Shown one piece after another: positions 38,501-52,274 of a stretch of 64,000 bases of DNA; within the stretch, counting starts at the first letter, position 1; each line of letters begins with the position of its first letter. Source of the stretch: Onchocerca volvulus (Eukaryota; Nematoda; Chromadorea; Rhabditida; Onchocercidae); contig HG738146.1 in assembly GCA_000499405.2 (NCBI GenBank), positions 62,001-126,000 of the forward strand, written 5' to 3'. The translations under genes and the position numbers were made by a program. The notes beneath the pieces were generated by a model, which was not told the origin of the DNA, made no database searches, and saw nothing but the letters and a program-made list of their open reading frames with translations.

Positions 38501-41500
38501 ATGTGTCAGGAATTTATTGAAAGTAAGATTTTCAAATTTTGCTTTTTTCGAAAGCTAATTGTGAAGCTTAGATTATCAAAAATATTTTTTTTTTTTAATA
38601 TATCAGTGAGCAGTGTTAAGGTGTTTCTTCATTACGTTTTATTTTTATTCGCCTCAGCAAACATACAGCGCGAATTGTTGCATCAAACAATCCATATAGG
38701 AGTGGTTAGCTTCTGTTATTTTACTAATGTATTCGCTATTTGCAGAGAGTGAAATGTTCGTACTACAAAGCGAATTAGGTCTAACAGATCGAATTTTAGC
38801 ATTTTTTGAAATTTTGCTTAAATCTAGCGAATTTTCTTCCAACATCATTTTTGAAAATGTCTTCTCATGGCTCTTATCACTATGCAAAGGTAATAATTTC
38901 CTCTTTTTGACATTTTTATCGTTCTCATTCTTTTCCAAATACTATAATTTTAATATTTTCTTTTTTATAATTTTTAATTTTAGAAACATGTCGTGAATAT
39001 AACTTAGTTCAAGAAAATTTTCAGGTGATACAGCCAGTTCTACAAGTAGTAAATCTGAAATTATCAACAGCAGTCTGAAATTGTTATGTCACTGGATTGA
39101 TATAGCTGATGATTTTAAACAAGGTATGCTTTTAGAAATATAAAGGCGATTTTAATAAGCATGCAAGTATAACTGTCTATAATAGGTTTCGAATACTGAA
39201 CTTGATTTTTAGCAATCAGCTAAGTCATCTTTAAATTTTCTCTTGATTTAAAAGTTCAATTTTTTTGTGGTCATATCTATCCAAATATTTATCTCTTGGA
39301 AGCAGAAGTACTTGTTGCAGTTACACTGATGCAGAAATACCATATTTTATTTATTGAAATGCTTGATAAATATGATCGAGAAATCGCTCAGCTTGCTCGT
39401 TATAAATTATTAAAGGTATTTGTTTATCTAACCTATTGTGATTGCTACTATGGTAATTTCATGAAGGATGTTTTGTTAATAGCTATTGTGTAATTGCATG
39501 AAGAAGATTGAAATAGTGAGATTAAGCTTCATTAATTCTATTTACTCCAGGTTTGCATTAACTTACATGTGCACGAAGAAGGATTATTGGAGAAATGCAA
39601 AGTTTTTTTACGAAAAAGTTTTGGTTTTGTTTGTAATCAAAATAAGGAGCTGAGGTATTGTATTATTCTTGTTGTGTAAAGCATTATTTATATATGGCAG
39701 TTCAAAAAAATTATAATCCACGAAATTTGAGTGGTGTTACAATCTTTTCATTTGTTATTTAATCACTTAAAAAATTTCTCAAGTTATCAGAATTAAAATT
39801 GATTTATCTCAAAAGATTTTCTGGGTTTAACTTAGTAAAATTAAATTATTTCTTTTTGCAGGAACAGTTGTCTTATGTTCGTTCATGCTTTTGCTGCATC
39901 TAATTGGACCATTGTAAAGAGCTTAATTGCAGATGAAATTGATAATAGCAAAAATTTTTTATCTAATGGTTCTTAATTTTTTCTGCTCTTTTTATCTTCA
40001 TAACTTGATCTTATTGTTATTGTTGATCAACTATTTTTTATGATTTCTTAAAATTTTTTTGGATATCCAGTACAGATTGTGATTTTGTTTTATGGTTAAT
40101 GATAGGTTTTTATAATTCCAAATCTTGCAGTAGGAATTTAAAATTTTTTCTGTTTTCTAGGAATATTTTATCTAATGCCACTGCTTTGGTCTGTTATTCA
40201 TGACTCTGAAAGTCTCGACTTTTCTTTATCATATCTTGGAACATTATTTCCATCAACATCAGGTATGATGTATTTTCATATCTCTTTCGCGAATTTTATC
40301 AAATTTTATCTCAAATCGCATCATAGCTCTTTTATTCTTATCCATCTTTTTTCAGTTCAGATGTTCTTAAAGTGCCGGAAAATGTATTTTGATCCTCTTA
40401 GTTTATTATTCCAAAATTCATATTTTATATTTGATTTCTGTTCAAGTTTAATCTGTAACACTCGCAACTTTCGGATTATGCATTTTTTGGTTTGTTGATC
40501 TGTCCTGATAGTATATTTCTATTTCAGCTTGCTCAGATGATTTTCAAGAAATTTTTCTCGAAACGTTCAAAAACAACAGCTCAGAAAATAATGCATTAGA
40601 AGAAACATTGCTGAAACAAACTTTGATTTGTTTCTTTATAAGACTTGAGCACGATGTGGAGTCAGGAAAAGATTTGGAATCACAGTCGAAATTATTGCAA
40701 CAAATTGGATTAGTAATTAATGATCGGTAATCTTTTTGATCCTTGTACTTTTATATTAAAATTAATTCGCTAACATTATAATCGTCAGGCGGACAAGAAT
40801 TCATACTCAATCGGCCGTAAGTTTTGGGCGGTCCATACTGGACCGTATCTGACATGCAATTGTTAGCATTTTCGGTGGTAAATTGAATAATGTACAGATT
40901 TCTGACTTTTCCTGCATTTCAAAAAATAATGTTTTTCAATTCCAGGACACATCGCGAAGGCCTCCATCTTATCCAAGAAAAGTTGAAAAATTATCCGACT
41001 TTGTTACCTGGATTATATCTATACATTATCCAATCATTGGTGAGAATTACTCTCAATATTTCCATTAAAACTTCTGGAAAATTAAGAAGTTATCTGCATT
41101 ATTCAGAATGAATATTTATAGATTTAACAAATTTCTTCAATTTCAGTATAGCGATGAACTTCTGAACCTACTGGCAGAGTTAGTTTCTGTAAATCAAAAT
41201 CTGATCTGGTATAAATCACTAATTATGGCTGCAGCAGTTAACAAGTCTACAAATTGCGTAGAAACACTTAACCAGATAGAAAAACTTCAAGAAAATTTTG
41301 AATTTTTGGACCGTTTCAAATATAAGGCACGATTATGTGCTGCACTTCTTCTGATTGATCATCCTGAAGGATCTATCTACTTTGCCACTGTAATAATTAT
41401 TCATTACCAGTTATTCCTATTAATAATAATTAAGTATTAATTTTATGGATATTATTGGCATTTTTTGAATTTTTAGGCAGTTATAAAAAATAAGTAAAAA

Positions 41501-44031
41501 GAAAATGAATTCAAGCTAGATTTCAACCGCAATATTAGCGAAAATAATTTCTATTATTACAGCTTCTTCATGATCTTGTTCAATACTTCGATTCAGAATA
41601 TATCCATGTATTAAGAGACACGTTCGTGGATATGCTAACTTTTGATACTTGCTATTCCGATCCAGTAAAATGCAAGTATCGAACAACATTTCTTTGGCAA
41701 CAAAGAATATTTTGTCAGTTGGTTCCTATTTATGTCCAGTATTTCAATAATTTAAGCAAAGGTAATATATGTTCTGAAATTTTTAGATAATCATGCACCG
41801 GTCTACTGATCAAGATTTGAACGCCATTTGTGATATCTTGTTTAATCTGCATAATGATTAGCATGTTGTAATTAGGACGTTAGATTTCTTGGATCATCAT
41901 CTATGAAGTTTCTGGAACATATACTTATTTTTATTTAAAGCAAATGTTAACCGTTTTGGCTGGAATTTTAATAAGATGATTTTTCATAGAAATAATTATG
42001 ATTAATGATGTATCATTTTATCCTACATTGCCATTGTTTAAGAAATCTTAGAGAGTGTGCCATTCAATCTACTAGCTTTTAGATTGTATTCATGGAAGAA
42101 AAATATGAAAATTGTAGTATTTTAATCACGAAATGAATTTAAGTTTAGGAAAAGCAACAAAATGAAATAAAAAGTCTAATGATTTAAATAAAATAAGTGT
42201 CATCTCTATCCATATAGATGATTTTAATCAATGAGATACGATTTCAACTAAAAAGATTTTGTACAGTACCGAAGCATTCCAATAATTATTTTTTAAATTA
42301 TTCTTTTATTTGTCGTAAAATTGAACGGCAATTTTATTGTTTTATATTAGAAAAATATCTCTTCTAGTAGTCTAGTGCAGTTGTTATTTAATTTCATTTC
42401 TGATCAGTAATCGGTTTTTAAGAATATTTCAAAAATTTCAGAATCTCAGAACAAACAGATTGTTTTGTTTTCTTTATTATCACCATTTTTCGCGCTTGCT
42501 ACATCATCGACAGCTGTCATGAATGATAAATACGTGGAGGTAAACATGGGATTTGTTTTCATTCGTTTAATGATTTTGATTTTTTTGAAATTTCAATTTA
42601 TTTCCCAAATTTAATCGATTTTCAGAACGATTTTAAAGATGAGAATGACTATTATTCAGAAATGCTTTATAATCTATTCTAACAATACAAATTAGATGTT
42701 GCCGATAATAAAAGGGATTTAGGGATTATTTTATTTTAAGTTGTTGCCTATACTTTGTGCCGCCCTGGATACATCAGGATTGGATTTGTGTTCAGAAGGA
42801 CAGATCATTTCTGCTTTGATAGCACTACTGAAGAATGCAACAGCTGAACAGCTGGGTGATGATTTCTTGTTAAAAGTATTGCCACGGTTACAACATTGTC
42901 TTGAGAATAGCAAAGATATGGTATGTCTTCTCTTAAATTTGATGTTTTCAAAATTTTTGGGACTTCTGAAAACTTTCAGAATCTCGAAATCTTCTTCTTG
43001 CTGATGATAGGGGAGAAATTTCACTAATCCTTAAACGACCATTCACGGATGTTTTGAAACTCTGATGAACATTTTAATAAATTTAAATCAACTTTTCGAT
43101 TTCATTTTTGCAGATGGTCCACCTGGCAGCGCTGGAATGTTTAAAATTAATAGCACAGCGATGGTCATCTACAACATTGCTTCCCTTCTACGATCCCATT
43201 GTTCGTAGTTTAACCAAAATTTCCGGATCTCAGAAGCGAATTGTTCGAAGAGCAGTTGCAGATGTCAGGAATTTATGGTACTTGTTGACATTTTTTAAAT
43301 CATATATAATAAATCTTTCAATAATTAAACAATTCTTGACACTGATGTGTTAGCCTTTGAAATAAAATCAAGAGATGAAAAGCAATAATTACATTTGTGC
43401 TAGCCGCTGGAATGCAAATTAGCAATCATCAAAATGAATAAAAGGTAAAAAATGAGATGAACGTTTTTTATAAGACTAGCATTCCGAAGTGATGAATTTT
43501 AAGTGCTTAATTAAGTTCAAATTTCTGGAGTTAAATGCCATTTAATAGAAATGAGTCATTGTATTGCGATTGAACTACTAACAATGATGTAGTTTCACTT
43601 CTGAATATGTGGTATGTAGCACTCAAATTCAAAATCAATTCTCTGATAGATTAAACTGTTACTGATTTATTAAAGTTTGGTTCAATGTTTTTATTTTAGT
43701 TCAATATTTTTATTTCTGAACTTGTTGATTTTGAGTCAGTTTTGAGTTCATTTCATTATTTTTTTTATTTCATTATTTTTTCCATATCTCTGGGAAACCA
43801 GTTCAATAACTTACTAATTTTAGTATATTTAATGATTGGTTTCCATCAAATTTTAAAAATTTGGAAAATTATCAACTTCCAGTCTGCTATTTTTGCAAGC
43901 TTTATTTGAATAGGTATGCAGCTATCTTGCCGGCTGCACTTATTCACCAAGGCACTTAAATTCTAATTTTCAATTTTTAAGTCCTAAAATTGAATCATTT
44001 TTTTTTCAGGGAACTGTTAGCAACAAAGTAG
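35589..44031 (+). CDS. mms-19: MMS19, cytosolic iron-sulfur assembly and DNA-repair HEAT-repeat protein, 1000 aa, 24 exons
   Basis: MMS19 is part of the CIA targeting complex that hands Fe-S clusters to helicases and polymerases such as XPD and Pol delta. Exons: 35589-35689, 35976-36082, 36164-36246, 36695-36842, 37151-37273, 37506-37591, 37820-37987, 38201-38380, 38477-38522, 38607-38704, 38748-38889, 39025-39123, 39306-39415, 39551-39654, 39862-39968, 40161-40262, 40528-40726, 40946-41039, 41147-41389, 41563-41761, 42442-42539, 42741-42920, 43114-43277, 44010-44031. All join in phase to 3003 nt. Family signatures: SGERDPRCLILVFRLF, LFDIVACYYPIEF followed by FELIIEKFVDSEYSLHTKLE (the N-terminal MMS19 region), and C-terminal HLAALECLKLI ... 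KRIVRRAVADVRNLWELL. Length matches the human protein (about 1030). Helical HEAT-like repeats fill the middle. Least certain borders: exon 1 donor (GTTAGC), exon 11 acceptor (tandem AGAG) and exon 13 acceptor. AATAAA at 44111. Confidence 0.95.
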
Positions 44032-44655
44032 CATTTTGATAGTAATGAAGAATTTGATTGTGATATGCTAAAATTTTTATTTCATGTTCGTATGTTTTCA
44101 ATTTTCAAACAATAAAAAAAAATCTTTTCAAGCGGAATAGTTTGTTTGTTTACACTCCATTTATATTTGTTATTCGTAATATCTTCTGGAATAAAGGCAA
44201 AACTACGCATTGGTTTGATAAATTGATGGATCATTTAAGAATTCGGAAAACAGTTTCATTGATTGTTCAATGCTTGTTGAAGAATTATTGAATGTTTGCT
44301 TTTGGAATTTAAAAAATTGAGAGTTTAATCCTTTTTTACATTCCAATTCTCCTCTTCTTTTCTCTCATATTTTTCCTTTTTTTCTTCTTTTCGAAACTTT
44401 TTTTTTTCTTTATTATATAATTAACTTCATTTAAATTGATTACTTTATTTCTTTATTTTTTTCTTTCTAATTATTGAAATTAGCCAGGAAGCTCATCCTA
44501 GTAATTTAAATTTAATTTTGCCACAAGTAATCAAATTTAGATCTAGTATTAATGCAATAATTCAAATTTGTTGTTTAGATGGCCAAAAAAGATCAGAAAA
44601 TATTTAGGCCAAGTAATAAGTGGGATTTATTTTCCGATTTTTCTCCATCCATCAT

Positions 44656-45282
44656 TGTCGTAGAATTTGGTATGTGTGGGTAAGGTGTTTACGACACTAA
44701 GTAATAGGAGGATTTTATTACTTTCTATATAAAGCGTGAGGAGTCGTCCAGACGCTGCACACAATAAATAACGAATAAAATTGTATATAACGTAATAATA
44801 AAAAAGAAGGGTGCCGGTGGTGATAGCAGCTCGTCGTCCTGGTTGGGTGAAAAGAAGTAAAAATCAAACGAATGTCTCTTGGATCGTTTGGTGCTGCTTA
44901 TATACCAATTTTGTCCATCCGTGGTGCCGTTTGGGTGTTTGGAATCCGAAACAGGGTCGCATCAATCAAGCGGGCACCGTCTTTGATAATTATTTGATCT
45001 GTCGCCGTTTTTGAGTTTGATCCTGGTACCGGGTGGTGAAATTCCATAGCGGAAGTCATTAATACATTTGCAAAAAAGTTTTAAGATATCATCAATCAAA
45101 ATCAAATAGTTTAGAGTTTCAAAAAAATGTCGAAATCACATTTGAGTTTTAGTCTATTACAATCGTGTCATCAATCATTTCTTAACAATTTAAGCTGACA
45201 GTTACTATATTTTACTTTTTATATAATAAAATGAAATAGAATTATACTAAATTTGAATCATTTTTTCTTCGGTTTTCCGACA
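44656..45282 (-). mobile_element. Solo LTR of the BEL/Pao family, inverted, with 5-bp target duplication
   Basis: The reverse complement starts TGTCGGAAAACCGAA and ends CACTAAGTAATAGG-like to ...TACGACA, matching the 5' LTR at 49609-50234 along its length, including TGATGATATC, CCGCTATGGAATTTC, CACCCGGTACCAGGA and GGTATATAAGC. Flanks are ATCAT (44651-44655) and ATCAT (45283-45287), a perfect target duplication. No internal coding region is present, so this arose by LTR-LTR recombination of a full insertion. It lies 624 bp after the MMS19 stop, in the opposite direction. Confidence 0.93.
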
Positions 45283-46019
45283 ATCATTAAAAAGTGCTTA
45301 TTTACTAAAGCATTAGAAATGATTGTTGAAAATCGTTTATTTACCTTCTATTCTTTCATATTTACTAAGCCAAATTGACGATAAGTTTATCTGGCTAGTC
45401 TTATTTTCTTGGCTTCAAATTATTCGAATAATTTTAAAGTTTAATGAAAAATACAAAAATAATATATGCAGGTGAAAATGCAGGTGATATGCAATTATCA
45501 TATCATTTCTATATTCCTTGCCAACAAACTTTATCTTTTATTTATTGATTTTAAAAATTAAATATTGTTTAAAGATTTAAGGATTTTTTTTTCTCTCTTT
45601 TAAAATTTCTCTTATTTCTCAAAGGGAAATTCATTTCTTCTTTGTGCAAATTTCCATTTTTAATTATTTTATTTCATTCTTTTTTTTTTTCTTTCCTATT
45701 AGACTTCTATAATTAGTACTGTTTTTTATTGACTTTTCGAGAACCAAAAAAAAAGAAGGGAAGAAAAATGTGCATTCATTCGGAAATTCATCTTTTTTTT
45801 TTCTTCAAAAAAAACGATAAAAATGAACCTAACATAAAATTATCATCATTATCAAACTTGATAGTGCCATAAATCGGTTATTATGATCTTTAACCTTCTA
45901 TCATTCCAGTAGTCATAAAAAATATATTATAAATATAAATTATTTTATTATATTATCAAAAATTAAATATTATGATCTTTGACCTTGTATCATTTTAATA
46001 ATTTTAAGAAATATAAATA

Positions 46020-46320
46020 TAAATGATCTATCATATTATCAGTGTAATTCATCTATTGCATTTCACTATTATCAGTATAAATAATGTCATCGTTATCTTA
46101 ATATCATTGTTAATCAATATAAATCACTTATTATAAAACATTATTATAAGTCTAAATCATCTGTTATATATCACTATTATCAGTATAAAATGCTTATCAG
46201 CATAATTTCTATCATGTATCATTATTATCAGCATAAATTACCTATTATATGTAATCACTATCAGTTTAAATCACTTATATATCACCATTGTCAATATAAA
46301 TCACTATCATTATCAGTTAA
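46020..46320. repeat. Loose TATCAGTATAAATCA repeats
   Basis: TATCAGTATAAAT or close variants (ATCAATATAAATCACT, TATCAGCATAAAT) recur about eight times at irregular spacing. Confidence 0.6.
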
Positions 46321-49108
46321 CAAAATTTCATTCATCATCATTATATTTCATCCACTGTTACCATTTACATTGATAATATTATCCATTGTCGCACTTACCA
46401 CAATTTATCGATATCCTTATCACGATTATTGTTTTTATCATGTTAAATAATAAATAATCGAAATGACAACAAATCAAAATTAAACTCTTATAATATCATA
46501 ATTTATTAATACTGTTATCACATTAATATTACTGCCACCGTATCAAATAATAAATGATTGAAATGAAATAAAAAAAATCAAATCAAAATTAAACAGAAAT
46601 ATTCTAATCGAAGTAAACTAAATTTTAATCAAAAGATTTTAATCTTTTAATTTTAAATTTAATTTTAATTTTTTCAAAGTTTTTTTCCAGACTTTAAATT
46701 TTTCAACTTTAATCTTAAGCAGAATGATTATTTTAGATGCATATTGATAAATTATAATTTGCTTTTCATACTAAAAATCAATTGTTTGCTGATATTTTGA
46801 AGAAAATCATTTTAATTCTTTGATTGTTTCTTTTCCTCTCCAAAATGATCCACTGTTTTCAACAACAATATGACGATTATTATTTTTAGTTACTATTATT
46901 ATTATTATTATTATTAATTATTATTGTTAATTATCATTAATCTTGAAATCATAAAAATATGGCCGATAGATTTTAATTTTCAAAAATAAATATTCTTAAG
47001 TGCTGTTTTGATATAATATTTTTAAAATCTCAGCAAAAAATCAAAAAAGAAAAATTGTTTTATTTATAAGAATATGAAAAAAAAAATTAAAAAAGCTTAT
47101 AAAAGAAAAAATTAATGATAAGTAATTGATTTTTATCTCAATTTTTATAAGGCTTGTTTAGTATTTCATCCTTCAAAAAAAATTTGAAATATAGAATAAT
47201 TAAAAAATGAAAATATGAAAATCAATTTAATTCATCTATTTTTCAAGGTGATCAACTAATTCATCGGTTTTTTTTTTCTTTTATTCAGTTATTTATTTAT
47301 TTACTTTTTTTTCATATATTTGTCTTGACCTATTTAAGCTATTTTTTCACTGATTTACTCTTGTAATTTCAAAAAATCAAATTTAGCTTAATTAATTTAA
47401 TATTGGAATTTCAAAAAATTGAATTTATCTAATAGAGAGATATTTGAAATAATGAAAAAAAAGGCATTAGATGAAATAAATTAATTAAGTTATTAAATTA
47501 AGTTAAAATTTTTCGTTGATTGTAAATTAGTAATCAATCAAAATTGATTCTCATTATATTGATGGTGATATAATTTTGCAGAAAATGTTAATCAAAATTT
47601 TTTTTTTTCGGAATTTATAAAATTATTTAACTTTCAATCATTATTTCGAAGTTTCATTTTATCTTTCCCAAATTTCGTTAATTATTCGATTACGATATCG
47701 ATATTACCAGGAGATAAAATCATTTTCATCGCAAATTTATTTCGCTTTTTTTTTCTTTTTGCCTTTTGAATTTGTAACATTTCTTTTACATTTTAAATAG
47801 TGCTGCTAATAATATTTAATACTCGAATTTTTTTAATTTTCTTTTTGTATTATTTCAGTTTTTAAATTTTTTTTACGGATTATTTCTACCAGAAATTTTT
47901 TTTTTCTTGCACTATTTTAATGATTGGAAAGAATTATTTAAAAATTAAATTCAATTTTAATTTTCATAAAGTATATATCCTGATGTAATTATGATGAAGC
48001 ATATTTTCGGTTATCCTTATGCATCTATCTTTTTCAATTAATTTAATGAATTGAATAAATTTAATTTCTAATTAAAAAGTTTAAATTTTCTAAATCTAGT
48101 CAAAATTTTCACATCTTCAATATCAAATTAATATTTTTGGAAATAAAGCAACCGAATTCATGTATAAAATAATTCTATAAAATGAAATTTCATTATATTT
48201 GAAGGGCTTTTGAAGCATTTATTGATTTTGATAAGGTGGCATGCTTGGCTCATTTTTAATTAATTTAGCAAGTTGAAGTGTCTTTGGAAATTTCACAAAT
48301 ATTTCTAGTAATGGCAATCATATATTCATCTATTCAACATTAATTATGCTAATTAATCAGAGAGAAAATTATCCAGAAATATCGGGAAAATATATTTTAG
48401 ATCACAAATTGAATTCATTATTCATTATACCGAAAATTGGAACTTTTTTTTTCTACAATAAATTATAATTCGAAATAGTTATAATGAAACCTAATCTAAA
48501 ATTATCAAATATTTATTATTATTCTAAATTTTATTAATTCCCAAATCAATCCTTTTTCTTTATTTAAAAAATTTATCATTTATTTGTTTCGTATATCAAT
48601 ATTTTTAATTTTTTATTTAAAAAACTTTTGATAATAATAAAATAATTTTTTAGCCTTTTTATTTTCAATTTTTCTAATATCTCTTGTTTATTTCAAAAGT
48701 AAGCATTTAAAAAAAAATCCGTTTTAATTTCAACGTTGAAAATTTTTTTAATAATAAGCATAATTAGTAATTTAAAAATTTTAATATTGGTTTCACTGAA
48801 TAAATTTTTTTAGTTCTAGATTAACTTATATTTTATACAAGAATTTTACTTTTCACTGTAATAATTTATTTATTGCAAGCTACTTACTTTTAAGTTTAAT
48901 TAATAATATTATCATATTTCAAGATGATACATGATAAAATATTTTATTATAATTTTAGTTTATTAATTCCCGTATTAATTCCTCTTTTTTTCTATTTAAA
49001 AAATCTATCAATTATTAATTTCCATATGTGATCTCCTCTTATGATTACATATTTTCATAGTTATTTGCATTGTCTAGCAACTACTATAATTTTATAATGA
49101 TAAAGGCT

Positions 49109-49152
49109 CATAGTTCATAGTTCATGGTTCATAGTTCATAGTTCATAGTTCA
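49109..49152. repeat. 7-bp tandem array TCATAGT, six units
   Basis: Six TCATAGT units with one TCATGGT variant, then decay into TCAAATG. Confidence 0.9.
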
Positions 49153-49608
49153 AATGATAGATCCTAATATGAGAAATGTGTCGTCCTCTCGTTCAATGAG
49201 GAATTTGACAGCTTAAGAATGGATTGAATTAAATACATTTGGGCTTAACTCAATTATCTAATCAAATTTGGATTAAAATTAATGATATTTCCATATTATC
49301 ATCCAATCGATCCGATTATAAACAATCATTTAAATAATCGATTTGAAAAAAAAAACAAAAAAATAAAGAAAAAACAAGAAAATGGAAAAAGCCAAATAGT
49401 TGCTATGATAATTATTTATGAAAAAGTCAAAATAAAAAAATGAATCAAATGAAAAAGTTTGCATTTTATTTATTGAAATAATTCTGATAACAATTGTGCG
49501 AAAAAAAAAAGAAAAAACGAAGAAAAAATATCGAAAGGAAAAAAATCAATAAAATCTAATAGTTTCGAGTTACCAAAAGACAAAACCATTTAAAAAAAAA
49601 ATAAACTT

Positions 49609-50234
49609 TGTCGGAAAACCGAAATAAAGGTGATTCACATTAGTGTAATTCCATCATCCGTTCTCATTTTATTTCGTAAAAAGTTAAATATAGTAAATTT
49701 TAGTTGAAATTGTTAAGAAATAAGATGATTGGTCACACTATAATAGATTAAAATTCAAATGTAATCTCGACATTATTTGAGACTTTAAACTATGTGATTG
49801 ATGATATCCCAAAACCTTTTTGCAAGTGTAATAATGACTTCCGATACGGAATTTTAACTACCCGGTGCCAGGACCAAACTCATTAACGGCGGCAGATAAA
49901 ACAATCATCAAAATCGGTGCCCGCTTGAGTGATATATCCTCGTCTCGAATTCCTGACACGCAGACAGCACCATGGGTGGACGAAAATGGTATATAAGGGA
50001 ACTGACGATCCGAGATTCATTCGTTCATTCAATCAAAGTACGACGTCGTTCTGCCGCTTCATCGCCATCTATCTCTCCCCCTTTTCTTTACATAATTTTT
50101 ATACGTTATCGTTATATATTTGTCACGTATTGCGTATCGCGTCAGCTAATACTGGACGACACCTCACGCATTGTAAACGAAGTAATAAAATACTCCTATT
50201 ACTTAGTATCGTGAAACAACCAAGTTCCACGACA
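49609..50234 (+). repeat. 5' LTR
   Basis: Begins TGTCGGAAAACC and ends CCACGACA (TG...CA with TGTCG/CGACA inverted ends). TATATAA at 49990 is the likely promoter, and AGTAATAAAAT near 50180 with CCTATTACTTAG the poly(A) region. Much closer to the inverted solo LTR at 44656 than to the element's own 3' LTR. Confidence 0.92.
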
Positions 50235-50239
50235 TTATC

Positions 50240-50253
50240 TGGTGCCCGAGGTG
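50240..50253 (+). other. Probable primer-binding site
   Basis: TGGTGCCCGAGGTG lies five bases after the LTR end and has the TGG start expected for pairing with a tRNA 3' CCA end. The tRNA species is not identified here. Confidence 0.7.
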
Positions 50254-51785
50254 AGGTATGTCTTCCAGTTTAAACACGCAGCACAACCGACGAAAGAGAA
50301 CTTAGTCAAATTTCTTGAAGAGACCAATACCATTGATCTGACACCGGATCCCAATCTCTCTCGAGAAGAACTAAGGCGGTATTATGAAGTAAAGGGGAGA
50401 ATCGCTAAGGAAAAGATCAAGCGACTCGACCTCTATATCAACACGCTTGAATACCTCGACAAAAGTTGGCTGGAACTCATACAGAAGACAACACTTCCAG
50501 TCCAACGAAAGGAAGAAGAAGCGAAATATGCCCAAATGGTCGAGGATGAAACAGGTATTCTAAAGCTAATTAAGAGGGGAAAGGAAGCAAAAATTACCTT
50601 AGAAATGTATATGGACGACTTTCAACTAGCTGTCCAACAACTAAGCGAAGTGAAAGCCGAAGAATCAGTCTCTCATGGAGAGGTATCTCGGACAGTTCGA
50701 GCGGCTGTGAATCTATCTCAGCTGCCGCTAACAACGTTTAGTGGCGATCCCAAACTCTGGAGTAGATTTAGCGCCGCGGTACATCTCCAAGACATTCCCG
50801 ACATCCAGAAGCTTAATTACCTGGTGTCGTGTATAAAAGGAGATGCTCTATTGACCGTTAGGGGTTGTGACATCGTCCCAGAAAATTACGACGTCATAAG
50901 AAATGCATTGACTGAAAAGTTCGGCCAACCAACCATAATCAAAAAGTCGCTATACAATGAGCTCCAGTCTATCAAAAGGAACGATAGAGAATGGAAAACA
51001 ACCATCGAAGCGACTGAAAGAGTTCTTCGACAACTGGAAGCAACGGGTGAGAACTTGGAGCATTCCAGTATCGAAATTCTCATTGAAAACAAACTACCGG
51101 TTTGGATACTAGATAAAGTATACCAGTCAAAGAAGGAAAGAAGAATATGGTCGGTACAATCCTTCCGACTTTTTCTGGCAGAATTGGTCCAACGAAACGA
51201 AAAAGAGACCAGAAGCCAAATCTGCAACAGAGAAAGAGACTCAAAAGAACGAAAACCAAAAACTCCTTACAAATCTAGAGGAGAGACATCGGCCTTAGCA
51301 ATTATGAAGAAAACTGCGGCAAATGGTCCTAAACCGACCGCGACCCGAAGAAACCCAACAAAGGAAAAAGACCATGTGGATTCTGTAACGAGGACCACCG
51401 GGACAATGAATGCCGGAATTACCCTACTTTCAAACAACGTATGGAGTATCTGGAAAGAATCAAGGCATGTCTCAACTGCTTAAAACCGGGACATACCACT
51501 GAAGATTGCAGCTTGAGGAAACGATCATGTTTCCACTGCAAGGGTCCGCATAATACAGCATTATGCTGCATCAAATATGGTTTGCAAACCGGTGAACCAA
51601 GGGGGCAACAATCAAATGCAATCGTAGTCAATCCAATAACACAAGAAATTGACTCGAACGAAAAGAAAGTCCTGCTTTTATGTAATGAAATCACGGTATG
51701 CAAGCCAAACATGCCAGAAACGACCGAAAGGGTTATGCATTTTTCGACATCGGTGCGCAAATGTCTTTCATATCAAAGGGCTTAG
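50242..51785 (+). pseudogene. BEL/Pao gag, frameshifted
   Basis: Structural capsid and nucleocapsid protein. The frame from 50242 is open to 51483, but its first codons are not ATG; an ATG at 50258 is in another frame and stops after 16 codons, so a small early indel is likely. The central part matches the BEL/Pao capsid region (LPLTTFSGDPKLWSRF, YLVSCIKGDAL). Near 51300-51370 the frame shifts again, giving three zinc knuckles: CGFCNEDHRDNEC, CLNCLKPGHTTEDC (classic CX2CX4HX4C) and CFHCKGPHNTALC. The frame breaks once more near 51700, into the protease. Confidence 0.88.
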
Positions 51786-52140
51786 CAGACCGACTGAGGC
51801 TAAAACGAACAAAGGAAGAAACGATAACGATCGTCACATTTGGAAATAAGAATTCGAAATCATATTCTTTCACAAAAGTAAAATTCCAGATAAAGATCGT
51901 CGAACCTAGAATTATAACCATTGAAGCCTATGTAGTAGATCACCTAACAAATGAACTACAGATGATTAAGGCTGACTGCAACAAACTACCGGCGATGGTA
52001 CAACAAGAACAACTGGATAGTAGAGATGGATATATCGCCCGACATACTAATCGGTGCTAACTACTTCCTTGACCTGATCCAGTTCGAATCATTCATCGCG
52101 ATGGAATCAGGATTTTCCTTGGTCTTTACAAAGCTTGGAT
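51698..52140 (+). pseudogene. Retroelement aspartic protease domain
   Basis: FFDIGAQMSFIS occupies the place of the catalytic D-S/T-G loop of the BEL/Pao protease (DUF1758-like); here the triplet reads D-I-G, which is atypical. VTFGNKNSK and IEAYVVDHLTN follow as in the family. A frameshift near 52020 separates the later LIGANYFLDLI segment, and stops occur before the RT. Confidence 0.8.
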
Positions 52141-52274
52141 AAATGATACCGGAACGGGATATATTAACCAGCCCTATAAGCACAACAAAGGATCTATTCA
52201 CCCCCAAATTACGACCCTTCCCACTAAAACTGCCCCATTAATTATGAAGGCGACACTCCAGATGTAGACAACTT

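Larger units (their letters stand above)
45283..49608. other. 4.3 kb between two LTRs, no gene seen
   Basis: A/T-rich spacer without exon chains. Contains diverged ATCATTATCAGTATAAATCA-type repeats at about 46020-46320 and a 7-bp TCATAGT array at 49109-49152. Confidence 0.6.

Noticed and set aside
44811..45014. 67-codon plus-strand frame
   Set aside because: Lies inside the inverted solo LTR and is antisense to its promoter region.
49929..50273. Open frames before gag
   Set aside because: They fall in the 5' LTR and primer-binding region and have no similarity to retroelement proteins.
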